This document shows, piece by piece, positions 44,548-52,767 of a DNA stretch of 64,000 nucleotides. The DNA lies in IMG/VR virus record IMGVR_UViG_3300033153_003354, positions 1-64,000 of that record. One strand, given 5' to 3'. Positions within the stretch are counted from its first letter, which is position 1. Every line of letters begins with the position of its first letter. This stretch comes from a virus. The position numbers and the translations under genes were made by a program. The notes below the pieces were generated by a model, which made no database searches, was not told the origin of the DNA, and worked only from the letters and a program-made list of their open reading frames with translations.

Positions 44548-45390
44548 TTCCCGATCTCCTTTGTTTTCGCTCAACGTTCTTATTATTCCACCATCAATAT
44601 GACAAATTGTACATGCTGGTGAAGTTGTAAGACTAATTTCATCATATTCAAAATTAGATCCTACCCAAATCCCGTCTTGCTTTGTTGCTTGACATCTTAC
44701 TGTCACTGAAAATCCTAAACTCTTATTTTTAAAGAATTCTGGATTTCCTGATTTTAATTCTTTTAATTTATTGACAAACCATCCATCAAAAATAAGAACT
44801 GTTGCTCTTATTCCTAGAACAGTATCGTCCCATCTAACATTTGATAAGAATCCCTTGACTTTGTCTTTGGATCCATCTTCATGTTCATATAAAGTGTGAA
44901 TACGTAGCATTTTAGACATTGATTCCTTTAAGTCTTGCCAAGGATAGAATAACCCCTTCCATGTCCCTTCTGCCAAAGCGATTCCAGTTAATTCTGCTAC
45001 CTCGATACCATCCTGCTCTGTAATACTTATATCAACACTACCAAATGACAATTTATCATTTAATTCAAATGTTTCTTCTTCATTGCTGTTTTTAGCAAAT
45101 ATTTCACATGGAGTGCATCCTTCATTAACATCATTATTTGACACCTCTTTTGCTGCTTCGAATTCAATTGGTCTAAATTCATGATCCTTCAACCATTTTT
45201 TAGCTTGTTCTGGAGTAAATTTACTTGAGTCGAATCTAATTGTTTGAATTTCACTTATTTTCTTTCCACCTTTTGTGAATATTCCAAAGATAACATCTAT
45301 ACCAGAACCAAATTTATCATTAACTCTTCTAAATTCATCGTATTTAGATGGGCTGTTGATTCTTGCTGCGTGTTCTCCTTTCAATGGCAT
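43780..45390 (-). CDS. Prohead protease-scaffold fusion (XkdF-like N-terminus)
   Basis: A 536-residue protein. Residues 1-90 (EHAARINSPSKYDEFRRVND, then TKGGKKISEIQTIRFDSSKF) resemble the XkdF N-terminal domain. Residues about 120-270 look like a capsid maturation protease, with HTLYEHEDGSKDKVKGFLS and KNKSLGFSV giving candidate catalytic His and Ser, and EYDEISLTTSPAC closing the domain. From about 280 the chain is Glu/Lys-rich and helical, as scaffolds are. It should direct capsid assembly, then cut the scaffold away. An internal start (44547) may give scaffold alone. Confidence 0.72.
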   Translation of the reverse strand: MPLKGEHAARINSPSKYDEFRRVNDKFGSGIDVIFGIFTKGGKKISEIQTIRFDSSKFTPEQAKKWLKDHEFRPIEFEAAKEVSNNDVNEGCTPCEIFAKNSNEEETFELNDKLSFGSVDISITEQDGIEVAELTGIALAEGTWKGLFYPWQDLKESMSKMLRIHTLYEHEDGSKDKVKGFLSNVRWDDTVLGIRATVLIFDGWFVNKLKELKSGNPEFFKNKSLGFSVTVRCQATKQDGIWVGSNFEYDEISLTTSPACTICHIDGGIIRTLSENKGDREMSDEKKKEETSEEIVEEVKEEKLSETETKVTPEDDEQETKEQLSETDETPEETKESVEEKKEEEAKLSSTDCIKQAIEVAKTEGKPDSFIATLESTLNVTKGEPEDVKKPEEREEEMSEEVSKEEDVQETPDVTKEEKLSETPDAVELLRKEFESKLNDVTTSLSEKDSRIKELENALSTKEVDEVVESLLNNGVIPPTKAEDTKKLLLSMSDEDKPSFINILTAGQNDLFMEQSLNEDVKEDEETKEDGKFTVT

Positions 45391-47438
45391 TATAATCCCG
45401 CCTCTATTGCTCTTTCAAATCCCTCTTGGGGGGATGTTTCTCCTTCTGTCCAATCCCATACCACATTTTCATCAATCACTGTAACTGCTATCCAATATGA
45501 TCTACACTGAAAATGATTTGGTGGTGTTACTTCTTGAACCCTTGGTGAATTTAATGGTAATGTCATACCATCATGTTCAACACAAAATGGTGTGGTTCTG
45601 GTATCTATGATTGCAGAATATTGTACACCCCTAACAAAATCTGAATTTTCATTATACATTCTTAATCTTGCTTCATTAAATGCAGCATTTATATTTGTTC
45701 TTGTTATTGCTCTAATTCCTTGTGGAGATGTTTTTCTAAATTCAACTCTTTCTGCTAATTGTGAACTTAATTCATCAACCGATGTACCTTCTTCAATAGC
45801 AAGATTTATTATAATCATTGCATCTGCCGTCATTGTTATATTAAATTGATTAAGAATTAATGCTGCTCGTATTGAAGCCCATTCCTCTTCTCCCTGCAAA
45901 GATAATTTTACATTTCCTTTTAATTGTGAAATTGCATTTGCTGCTAAAATAGTTCCAGCAATTTGAGTATCCAATAAACTATCTTTAACATCATCCACCA
46001 AAGATTGTTTTGCTTTTGGTATGACTACTTTTTCATCATCCAATATTTTTTGAGCATTATCTTTGAGATATTTCTTTACAAAATTAATATATTTTAAAAG
46101 GGGTTGCTTTAATTTATTTTCACCAGAATCCATGACAGATTCAACTTTTCTAACATCTTCGGGCCATTTTAAAGAAGTTAATTTTGCAGACAAGCCACTA
46201 TCTGGATTCCCTGTTACGTCCTCTTGTTCTGGTACATCTGCAATGACGGGTGGTTTATCATCAACATCTGTTATTGGACTAGTACCATCATTTTTCTTTT
46301 CTGGAATACCAAGTTCTTTTCTAATCCATTTTTCATCTGGACTTATTACTTGTCCATCAATAAGAACTTTAATAACATCTGCCATTTCTTTCTTTTCCCT
46401 GATAGTAAAATCTGGAAATACCAATTCTGGATATTTGTCTATTTTTCCATAATTTAAATCAACTAATAATCTAATAAGTTGTTGCATCATATCAGATGCC
46501 ATTTTTTGAGCACGTTGAATTCTCCACATAAATATTTTCAAATGGGTTTCACCAAGTGCTCTTGCTCCAACATCTTCCTGACCCAGAAGTAAAGTAGGAA
46601 CTAACAATCCTCTCATAATCATTGTATCGTGATAACCAACAGCACGTGAAAAATTTTCACCTTCTGATACTGCATCGATCTTTTTAACGTCGTCACCTTT
46701 TAAAACTGAAAGATTTGTTTTTGTTCTAACACTATCTAACGCAGAATTCATTGATGCTAAATCATTTTTCTTACGAACAAAACCAATGAGTAATGGTGTT
46801 CCATACCTTTCAAGTGCAATGTTCCAAAATTTAGTAACAACATCTTTGATGAACCAGTGTTTGTACACTGATTGTAATTGACTTCTGCCAAGTGAAATTA
46901 ATAATTTATCTGGATTTAATGGAACAGCACCAGAAAGATCTTGTTTAACTGATGTTACATTTCCAAATTTATCCCGTTTAATACCAGTTTCTATTGTTTC
47001 TGGATTAATAACTTTAAGTTTATCTAAATGAACTTGTTTATCTTCTTTGGAATAGGATAATACTGGTTCTGATACAGCCAAACCATAAGATATTCTATTA
47101 TCCATTATTTCTTCAAGAACTTCTTCTAATCCAGATACCATATAATTAGAACACGAATTAACATTTTCAAATTCACCTTCCAAATATTCTACAATCTCTG
47201 ATCCACGTTTATCGTTACCAGTATAATAAATCTTATACCCTTTTGATAATGAAGCTAAAACAATTACTTGAACAGCTGCTTTAACTTGAGCGTCTTCATA
47301 TCTCATTTCAGTATAAGAAGCAAAGGTTATATCGTCATCGATTGAACCAATATTATTTACTCCCCAATAATCATTATACACAAATGATTGTTCTTCGTAG
47401 TAACTACGATCAACATTTGGTCTTTCATCTTTTAGCAT
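45390..47438 (-). CDS. Portal protein fused to MuF-type head morphogenesis domain
   Basis: A 682-residue protein. The portal part (about 20-400) resembles the DUF935/Mu gp29 type: ALERYGTPLLIGFVR, GARALGETHLKIFMWRIQRA, and MMQQLIRLLVDLNYG. After a linker, residues about 515-660 match the Mu gpF/SPP1 gp7 domain: RTNINAAFNEARLRMY, YSAIIDTRTTPFC, NHFQCRSYW. The portal ring is the DNA channel, and the MuF part is usually a separate protein or toxin carrier. The ATG follows a TATA box by about 27 bases, so its own transcript is nearly leaderless. Confidence 0.82.
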   Translation of the reverse strand: MLKDERPNVDRSYYEEQSFVYNDYWGVNNIGSIDDDITFASYTEMRYEDAQVKAAVQVIVLASLSKGYKIYYTGNDKRGSEIVEYLEGEFENVNSCSNYMVSGLEEVLEEIMDNRISYGLAVSEPVLSYSKEDKQVHLDKLKVINPETIETGIKRDKFGNVTSVKQDLSGAVPLNPDKLLISLGRSQLQSVYKHWFIKDVVTKFWNIALERYGTPLLIGFVRKKNDLASMNSALDSVRTKTNLSVLKGDDVKKIDAVSEGENFSRAVGYHDTMIMRGLLVPTLLLGQEDVGARALGETHLKIFMWRIQRAQKMASDMMQQLIRLLVDLNYGKIDKYPELVFPDFTIREKKEMADVIKVLIDGQVISPDEKWIRKELGIPEKKNDGTSPITDVDDKPPVIADVPEQEDVTGNPDSGLSAKLTSLKWPEDVRKVESVMDSGENKLKQPLLKYINFVKKYLKDNAQKILDDEKVVIPKAKQSLVDDVKDSLLDTQIAGTILAANAISQLKGNVKLSLQGEEEWASIRAALILNQFNITMTADAMIIINLAIEEGTSVDELSSQLAERVEFRKTSPQGIRAITRTNINAAFNEARLRMYNENSDFVRGVQYSAIIDTRTTPFCVEHDGMTLPLNSPRVQEVTPPNHFQCRSYWIAVTVIDENVVWDWTEGETSPQEGFERAIEAGL

Positions 47439-47463
47439 AGATAAATTAAAAATTCAATTTCAT

Positions 47464-47514
47464 ACTATATAAAGGTTTGGGAAAGGTTTATATCCTACTA
47501 TATAAAGGTTTTGG
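47464..47514 (-). promoter_or_regulatory. Tandem promoter with repeated TATA element before the portal gene
   Basis: ACTATATAAAGGTTTGGG (47464-47481) and ACTATATAAAGGTTTTGG (47497-47514) are near-identical direct repeats; on the minus strand each reads CCAAACCTTTATATAGT. The near copy puts transcription start a few bases before ATG 47438. The far copy could be a second promoter or a repeat for a bound regulator. Confidence 0.7.
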
Positions 47515-49095
47515 TTAACCCTTTCTGAAAAATTTATCTATTTTACTGGAAACACCATTTCTTATTCCCGGCAACATTGCAGAGATTAAATTAGATCCGG
47601 CTGTTCCTGCACTCATGTCTGTACCCAAAGCAAATTCTGAAGATGAATCATTCCACAAGTTATGACCATGAACCATTAAAATAACAGCGTTTACAATATC
47701 ATCTCTATATCCTTTTTCATGTTTATACCTAAATCTTCCAGAAGGGAGTTTTTTCTTTGTGAATTTCTCAAATTGATTGGTTTGTTCTTCATCCATCATT
47801 AAATTAATCCCTGGTTGTGGTTGTTGCTCTGCCAAAATTGTAAATTCATCTACCATCATTGCTTTTAATTCATTATTATATGTTATTGGTTCCAAATAAT
47901 CTATTTTTTCATCTAACAAATCATAAACTGGAGTACCAACACCAGTATAATCAACACATGCAACAACAGGATTATACATATTCAAATCTTCTTCGATCTC
48001 ATCAATTATCCTTGCATAAGATTTATCACCTATTCTATTTAAATATATTTGATTTAATGAAAATTTATCATTTGGTAACTTTACTTTTTTACCAATTGAT
48101 ACAACTGTTTCTGCTGGTGATTTACCTATATCAATTCCAGCATAATATTCTTGACCATCTATATATGGTTCTTCACAATTGATTGTAGTAAGTTCTTTTA
48201 ATAATAAATATCTCCAAACATTACCAACATCAAAATTCCATTTAAGTAAAAATTCCTGATCAAAAGATGCTTTTGGCGTGGTTGCTTTCATCGTGTTAAC
48301 ATAATTTAAATTTGTAAGAGGACTTTCTAAATATGTTTGTGTAACAACTCTCATGTCTGTTTTTCCTGCTCGTTCTGCTTTTTGATATTCGATAAATGTA
48401 TCATGAAAATGATTTTTCCCAGCGGGTGTTCCTGTTTCAAAAACACGTGCATTAGTAGTTGAACCAGACGGTTTTATATCTTCATGATATACCCTATCTG
48501 ATATATCCTGGGATTCGTCCAGTCTTATTTTTGTTGGTGAAAATCCCCTAACATGTGATTGATCTGAAGCAGAAAGAACTGTAATTTTATTTCCATTTCT
48601 AAACTGAACCAATTCTTTAGTGAATTCTTCTGTAAATCCCATTAATATATTGTTCCCCTTTATAAACTTTCTAATATGCCCAAAGATGATGTCTGCTTGT
48701 TTTTTTATTGGAGCATATATGATGGTTTCTTCTGTATCATCTTCGGCATAAATATCTTCATGTATTTCATCTACAGCAACAATAAATGATTTTCCGCCTT
48801 GTCTATTAAATAAAAACAAACCAAACTGACAATTTCTAGTAACATTTACAACATCCATTTGTTTTGGTGTTATTTCTACTGGTTTATTTCTTACAGTTAA
48901 TAAATTTCTAGCAAAAACATCAATATAATTTTCCATACTATCTAAAAATATTTGAAAATCATCTTTGGTTATAGAGTGTTTTGTATTTGGTATATGACTT
49001 CCTTTAACATCTCTAACATCAAAGTAATCAGCAAATTCCTCATCTTTACTAGCTTCTGCCACCGCACGTGGAACATCGTTGGTTCTAAAACTCAT
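47515..49095 (-). CDS. terL: Terminase large subunit
   Basis: A 526-residue packaging motor. The ATPase has Walker A FNRQGGKS (residues 96-103) and Walker B KIRLDES (189-195), with TGTPAGK as coupling motif near 221-227. The nuclease has the three acidic sites GIDIGKS (Asp322), CVDYTG (Asp382) and RDDIVNA (Asp465/466). It cuts the concatemer and pumps DNA through the portal. Starts overlapping the small membrane protein gene. Confidence 0.92.
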   Translation of the reverse strand: MSFRTNDVPRAVAEASKDEEFADYFDVRDVKGSHIPNTKHSITKDDFQIFLDSMENYIDVFARNLLTVRNKPVEITPKQMDVVNVTRNCQFGLFLFNRQGGKSFIVAVDEIHEDIYAEDDTEETIIYAPIKKQADIIFGHIRKFIKGNNILMGFTEEFTKELVQFRNGNKITVLSASDQSHVRGFSPTKIRLDESQDISDRVYHEDIKPSGSTTNARVFETGTPAGKNHFHDTFIEYQKAERAGKTDMRVVTQTYLESPLTNLNYVNTMKATTPKASFDQEFLLKWNFDVGNVWRYLLLKELTTINCEEPYIDGQEYYAGIDIGKSPAETVVSIGKKVKLPNDKFSLNQIYLNRIGDKSYARIIDEIEEDLNMYNPVVACVDYTGVGTPVYDLLDEKIDYLEPITYNNELKAMMVDEFTILAEQQPQPGINLMMDEEQTNQFEKFTKKKLPSGRFRYKHEKGYRDDIVNAVILMVHGHNLWNDSSSEFALGTDMSAGTAGSNLISAMLPGIRNGVSSKIDKFFRKG

Positions 49096-49319
49096 ATTAG
49101 ACCAAATTTAAATGCTAATCCAACACCAATAGATATTGCAACTATTACACCAGTTACAATAGCAACTATTTTTTTGTTTTTAGTTGTCAATGTAATTTCT
49201 GGTTCTGGATCATCATCAAGATTTATTTTAAATCCAACTTCATCTTCTGTACTTATAACTTCTATTGATGGATCAATTCCAATATCTTTCAATTCTTCTG
49301 ATATAGTTTTATCTGTCAT
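49092..49319 (-). CDS. Small single-pass membrane protein
   Basis: A 75-residue protein with an acidic N-terminal half and one C-terminal membrane segment (KKIVAIVTGVIVAISIGVGL). GGTGATAAA precedes the ATG. It overlaps terL by four bases. A holin-like or other membrane role is possible; family unknown. Confidence 0.5.
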   Translation of the reverse strand: MTDKTISEELKDIGIDPSIEVISTEDEVGFKINLDDDPEPEITLTTKNKKIVAIVTGVIVAISIGVGLAFKFGLI

Positions 49320-49327
49320 TTTATCAC

Positions 49328-49459
49328 CTATGTTATCTCACAGCTTGGATTCCATTGTTCCTTTTTTCTTTTCTTATGTCCTTGACTTATCATTTCACCT
49401 TTAGTTTGTTGGACATAATCACTTAAAGAAATTGTTCTATTTTCCTTTTTCTTTGTCAT
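49328..49459 (-). CDS. Small basic protein between terminase genes
   Basis: A 43-residue frame (MTKKKENRTISLSDYVQQ...), basic and helical, starting inside the end of the small terminase gene, where GGTGATGGAA can serve as ribosome site. It fills an otherwise empty gap, so it is probably real. Function unknown. Confidence 0.4.
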   Translation of the reverse strand: MTKKKENRTISLSDYVQQTKGEMISQGHKKRKKEQWNPSCEIT

Positions 49460-49847
49460 TTCCATCACCCCGAACATTAAAATATTGTGACATTGCTGTT
49501 GCCATTAATTCTTTGAAATCTTTTGATGGGTCGATCTCAACTCTGCTTTTATCTCCTCTAATGGAACGGATTGATACTTGCATTTGTTCTTGAACTCCTG
49601 CTAAATGTGATCTTTCTTTTGATAGATGTTTTAATGTAGCTGTTCCTTCAGTATCATTTGCTACCATACGTTCCAATCTATCTATTATAATTTCGCTGCG
49701 TGCTATTTGAGTAATATACCAATCATGTAATACTGAATCATATTCTCCATAAAGTTCAATGAATTTGTTTTTTAGTTCATTAATTCTATTAATATATCGT
49801 GATTGTTCATCTGGATCATCAAAAAAATCATCATCCGTGTTGACCAT
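49437..49847 (-). CDS. Terminase small subunit candidate
   Basis: A 136-residue helical protein, first gene of the structural operon, directly before terL apart from two tiny frames. It has helix-rich INELKNKFIELYGEYDSVLHDWY and a charged C-terminus. Small terminases have this size, position and helical content, but no HTH is certain. An upstream ATG at 49877 is in frame, but the TATA box at 49880-49887 puts transcription start near 49856, so the ATG at 49847 should be the true start. Confidence 0.55.
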   Translation of the reverse strand: MVNTDDDFFDDPDEQSRYINRINELKNKFIELYGEYDSVLHDWYITQIARSEIIIDRLERMVANDTEGTATLKHLSKERSHLAGVQEQMQVSIRSIRGDKSRVEIDPSKDFKELMATAMSQYFNVRGDGNDKEKGK

Positions 49848-49877
49848 TTTTATCAGTGAAACAGTATTATAACTCAT

Positions 49878-49895
49878 ACTATATAAACTTTTTGG
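49878..49895 (-). promoter_or_regulatory. Main late promoter (minus strand)
   Basis: On the minus strand CCAAAAAGTTTATATAGT precedes the terminase genes, matching the two elements before the portal gene. It is the outermost promoter of the structural operon and is back to back with the promoter of the gene at 49937. Confidence 0.7.
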
Positions 49896-49936
49896 TTAAA
49901 ATGGGATAAAGTTTTAATACTTGTTATATATTACCA

Positions 49937-50560
49937 ATGTTAATGATTGGAAATACCATTCTTAAACTAACAGATTCAGAATTCTTGGAAAAACTAGAAA
50001 AGATAATACAACTTCTTGGTAATGATAACAAACTAGAATTTATTTGGCTAACTTCATCAAATAAAGAAATCAGTACTGATTTCCCATTAATTGTTTTTGA
50101 AGAAAAAGATTCTGGTGATATGAAAACAATGAAATATACAGAATTTTCAACATGGCAAAGTGCTAGACATGAAAAGAAAATTAGAGTAAAACTTAAAAAC
50201 ACAAGATCAGAATATAGTACATTAAAACCATCTTCGGTCAAATTAAAAATTATATCAACAAAGTTAAAATCATCAATTTCTAAACCAAAGATGAATAAAT
50301 ATGTTTGTAAAAAATGTCAATCTATACGAACATATTATAAAGAACAAGAAGGATTATATAGGGTTTTGAAACCAGAAGATGATGTTGTTAAAGGTATTAT
50401 ACCCAAACGATGCCATTCATGTTTAGATTGGTTATTTAGAGGATCACAAATGACTGAAGGAACATGTCCCTTACCTAGAATACTTGAACGATATACACCA
50501 CAATTAATGTTTGAATACGAAAAAGACATTGAAGAAAATGAAATGTCCGATTTTTTCTAG
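49937..50560 (+). CDS. Zinc-ribbon protein with PIP-like C-terminus, divergent from late operon
   Basis: A 207-residue basic protein. KYVCKKCQSIRTYY and KRCHSCLDWLF (about 120-165) give a Cys-x2-Cys pair twice, likely one zinc site. The last residues ENEMSDFF keep the Met-x2-Phe-Phe pattern of a PIP box. A TATA-like GTTTTAATAC at 49911-49920 implies a leaderless start at 49937 or at ATG 49943. It is the first rightward gene next to the late promoter, so a transcription regulator that also senses replication (through PCNA) is an appealing but unproven idea. Confidence 0.55.
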   Translation: MLMIGNTILKLTDSEFLEKLEKIIQLLGNDNKLEFIWLTSSNKEISTDFPLIVFEEKDSGDMKTMKYTEFSTWQSARHEKKIRVKLKNTRSEYSTLKPSSVKLKIISTKLKSSISKPKMNKYVCKKCQSIRTYYKEQEGLYRVLKPEDDVVKGIIPKRCHSCLDWLFRGSQMTEGTCPLPRILERYTPQLMFEYEKDIEENEMSDFF

Positions 50561-50582
50561 TTCCACCACTAATTAGGAAAGG

Positions 50583-50590
50583 TTTATATA
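50583..50590 (+). promoter_or_regulatory. TATA box of the AbrB-tnpB operon
   Basis: TTTATATA within GGAAAGGTTTATATAGT. Exactly 22 bases separate it from ATG 50613, so the transcript should begin at or within a few bases of the start codon. Confidence 0.75.
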
Positions 50591-50612
50591 GTTTGAAGTA
50601 TATACAACATTT

Positions 50613-50750
50613 ATGGTATCATATATCAAAAGAGCAAGAAAAATAGGAGGATCCTTGGTTGTAACAATACCAATGGAAATAGCAGAAATATTAGAAATAA
50701 AAGATCGTGACTTTGTTAAAGTTGTATTGGAAAAGGTAAATGAAAAATGA
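50613..50750 (+). CDS. SpoVT/AbrB-like DNA-binding protein
   Basis: A 45-residue protein (MVSYIKRARKIGGSLVVTIP...) with the AbrB swapped-hairpin signature: basic start, GGSLVVTIPxEIAExLxI, then KDRDFVKVVLE. Such proteins are dimeric transcription regulators and antitoxins. The stop overlaps the ATG of tnpB (ATGA), so they are co-translated. It may repress its own promoter and so hold TnpB in check. Confidence 0.75.
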   Translation: MVSYIKRARKIGGSLVVTIPMEIAEILEIKDRDFVKVVLEKVNEK

Positions 50751-51757
50751 TATTGACATTCAAGATTAGACATAACCGAGATTTCACTGATGAATTGGTA
50801 AAAGCCAAAAAGATAGCAGAATTTGGAATAAAAACAAAGGCTTTATCTTCTGCTGCTGTTAAACATATTGGGTTAAAATCTGCAATAGCATGTCAAATTT
50901 TACGTAAATATTCTAAAAATAAAAAATGTAAATCTGCATCAAACGTATTATTAACAATCCCTGGACAAGTTATAAAACACGATAAAGAAAAACAAACAAT
51001 ATGGATTGCTTGTTTAAAACTGAATTTGGATTATTATTTTCGTAATGATTTTGAAAAAATAAATCAAATTGAAATTAATGATAAATATGCATTTGTATCA
51101 ATAACAATACCAGATGAAAAACAAATAAAACCAGAGGGATATATTGGTGTAGATCTAAATACAACTGGTCATTCGGTTGTTATTGGAAATCCAGAAACAG
51201 GAAAGGTTGTCAAGATGGGTAAAAATGCTCATCATATTCATAAAAAATATAGTAAGATAAGAAAAAATTTACAGAAAAAAGGCAAATTTGGGAGATTGAA
51301 AAAACACAAAAATAAAGAAAATAGAATAATTAAAGATATGAATCATAAGATGAGTAGAAAAATTGTCAATATGGCAAATGAAAATAATAATGGTATAAAA
51401 TTGGAAGATTTAAAAGGAATAAAAAATAGAGTTAAATCATCAAAATCATTCAAATATTCTTTGAACAGTTGGTCATTTTATCAGTTACAGAAAATGATAG
51501 AATATAAAGCCAAGATGCTAGGAATACCAGTAATTTATATTGAACCACAATACACAAGTCAGTTGTGTTCAAGATGTGGTCTTATAGGTAACAGAAATGG
51601 TAAGAAATTTAAATGTCCAAGTTGTAACCATGTTGATAATGCCGATGTAAATGCTTCATTCAATATAGCACTACGTCCAGAAGGTATGTATCAATTCGAT
51701 GCAGACAGAGATGTATCGGAAGGGTTTAATGGTAATCCTAAAGAGGAAATGGTATGA
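50747..51757 (+). CDS. tnpB: TnpB RNA-guided nuclease (IS200/IS605 family), intact
   Basis: A 336-residue TnpB with all three RuvC acidic residues: GVDLNTTGH near 142, IKLEDLKGI near 222 and NADVNASFNIA near 301. The zinc site CSRCG...CPSC lies between the second and third. TnpB cuts DNA with a guide from the transposon end (omega RNA). No TnpA transposase or clear terminal hairpins are seen here, so the element is either immobile or domesticated. It is the second gene of a leaderless operon with an AbrB-like regulator. Confidence 0.9.
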   Translation: MILTFKIRHNRDFTDELVKAKKIAEFGIKTKALSSAAVKHIGLKSAIACQILRKYSKNKKCKSASNVLLTIPGQVIKHDKEKQTIWIACLKLNLDYYFRNDFEKINQIEINDKYAFVSITIPDEKQIKPEGYIGVDLNTTGHSVVIGNPETGKVVKMGKNAHHIHKKYSKIRKNLQKKGKFGRLKKHKNKENRIIKDMNHKMSRKIVNMANENNNGIKLEDLKGIKNRVKSSKSFKYSLNSWSFYQLQKMIEYKAKMLGIPVIYIEPQYTSQLCSRCGLIGNRNGKKFKCPSCNHVDNADVNASFNIALRPEGMYQFDADRDVSEGFNGNPKEEMV

Positions 51758-51775
51758 ATGATACTAACCTTAAAT

Positions 51776-51797
51776 ATTGATAAATTAATTTATCAAT
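51776..51797. promoter_or_regulatory. Perfect 22-bp palindrome, possible operator
   Basis: ATTGATAAATT followed directly by its own reverse complement, with no spacer. Its A+T centre can serve as a TATA region about 26 bases before the ATG at 51813. An autorepressor bound here would block the basal transcription factors. A cruciform or part of the tnpB 3' RNA is another option. Confidence 0.55.
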
Positions 51798-51812
51798 GAA
51801 CCATTTGTTTAC

Positions 51813-52151
51813 ATGAGACACCCAGAAATAATTTTTAAAATTTACGCAATCTGCGGAGATGATGTTTTTAATACGAATGATATTTTATTAGATTTGAAGG
51901 ATACTGGATATACAAGAACACCAACAAGTAAGGCTTTGGGTAGACACTTGAGGGGTTGTCCACTTTTTGAATTTAAAGGACATATAAGATATGTAAAATC
52001 ACACAGAACATATCAAATTTCAACATGGAAAAGAATCAACATTGATGAATTAAATGGAAAATATGATAAGGAAACAATAAATGAATGGAAAAGGAAAATT
52101 GCAAAAACCCCCAAAGCGGGGTCTTCTTCTAAAAATAACACCAGAAGATAG
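51813..52151 (+). CDS. Small winged-helix-like protein
   Basis: A 112-residue basic protein. IIFKIYAICGDDVFNTNDIL, then YTRTPTSKALGRHLRG and a GHIRYVKSHRTYQIS hairpin fit a winged helix. The gene starts about 16 bases after the palindrome, so it is probably leaderless and possibly self-controlled. The basic C-terminal tail (KAGSSSKNNTRR) overlaps the next small gene. Confidence 0.5.
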   Translation: MRHPEIIFKIYAICGDDVFNTNDILLDLKDTGYTRTPTSKALGRHLRGCPLFEFKGHIRYVKSHRTYQISTWKRINIDELNGKYDKETINEWKRKIAKTPKAGSSSKNNTRR

Positions 52152-52239
52152 AAAATTATTAGATGAAGGATATACAATAATGTTTGAATTTGCAAATGGA
52201 ATGAATATAGGAATAAGGATAGAAGATGAACAATTTTGA
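52081..52239 (+). CDS. Small overlapping hypothetical protein
   Basis: A 52-residue frame (MNGKGKLQKPPKRGLLLKI..., ending MNIGIRIEDEQF). It overlaps the preceding gene by 71 bases and the following one by 14, and it bridges the otherwise unexplained stretch 52152-52225. The regular pattern PEDRKLLDEGYTIMFEF suggests a real small alpha/beta protein. Confidence 0.45.
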   Translation: MNGKGKLQKPPKRGLLLKITPEDRKLLDEGYTIMFEFANGMNIGIRIEDEQF

Positions 52240-52765
52240 AATTAATAATCTTTTAAACATACCAAAACGAATGGGTGTACAAATAGATTTAATAGATTTT
52301 GATGCTCATATAGATTCTACTCTTTCTTATAATGAAAATAAATTAATAATTACAAATTTATGTATTCCACTTTCTGAACAACCAATTAATAATAAATATT
52401 TAGATCGACAAAATTCAAAAATTGTTCGGGCAATGAATAAAATAGTATGTTGTGTATATTGTAATGAAATTACCGAGAAAACCAAAGATGGATATAAACA
52501 CCGTCTTGGGTGTCAGATGATACACACAGCATGTAAAAAATTTAATGTTCCAAAAATTATAGAAGAACAAATTCGTGAAAAAACAATTGATTGTTTTGAA
52601 GAATTGAAACCAAAAGATTGGAAACAGAAAAAGATTATTATAGGTGTACTTCTTTGGCAACTTGGAAACATCAAACAAAATGCAATAAAACGCAGGATTG
52701 ATGTTTCACCAAGATCCCTCTCAAGATGGAGGGATAAAGTGATGAAAATAGTCAACGGGGAATAA
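52226..52765 (+). CDS. TFIIB-like protein with zinc site and one cyclin-like repeat (candidate)
   Basis: A 179-residue protein. CCVYC with HRLGC (about 73-92) gives a possible zinc site. The last 80 residues (ACKKFNVPKIIEEQIREK, then KKIIIGVLLWQLGNI, then RRIDVSPRSLSRWRDKVMK) follow the helix pattern of one cyclin repeat of archaeal TFB, ending in its recognition HTH. Archaeal TFB normally has two repeats and an N-terminal ribbon, so this would be a shortened viral relative that could redirect transcription. The match is by pattern and needs a profile search. Confidence 0.4.
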   Translation: MNNFEINNLLNIPKRMGVQIDLIDFDAHIDSTLSYNENKLIITNLCIPLSEQPINNKYLDRQNSKIVRAMNKIVCCVYCNEITEKTKDGYKHRLGCQMIHTACKKFNVPKIIEEQIREKTIDCFEELKPKDWKQKKIIIGVLLWQLGNIKQNAIKRRIDVSPRSLSRWRDKVMKIVNGE

Positions 52766-52767
52766 AA

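Noticed and set aside
50747-51812. Complete IS605-type insertion sequence
   Set aside because: No tnpA, and no clear end hairpins or flanking target sites; only regulator plus tnpB is supported.
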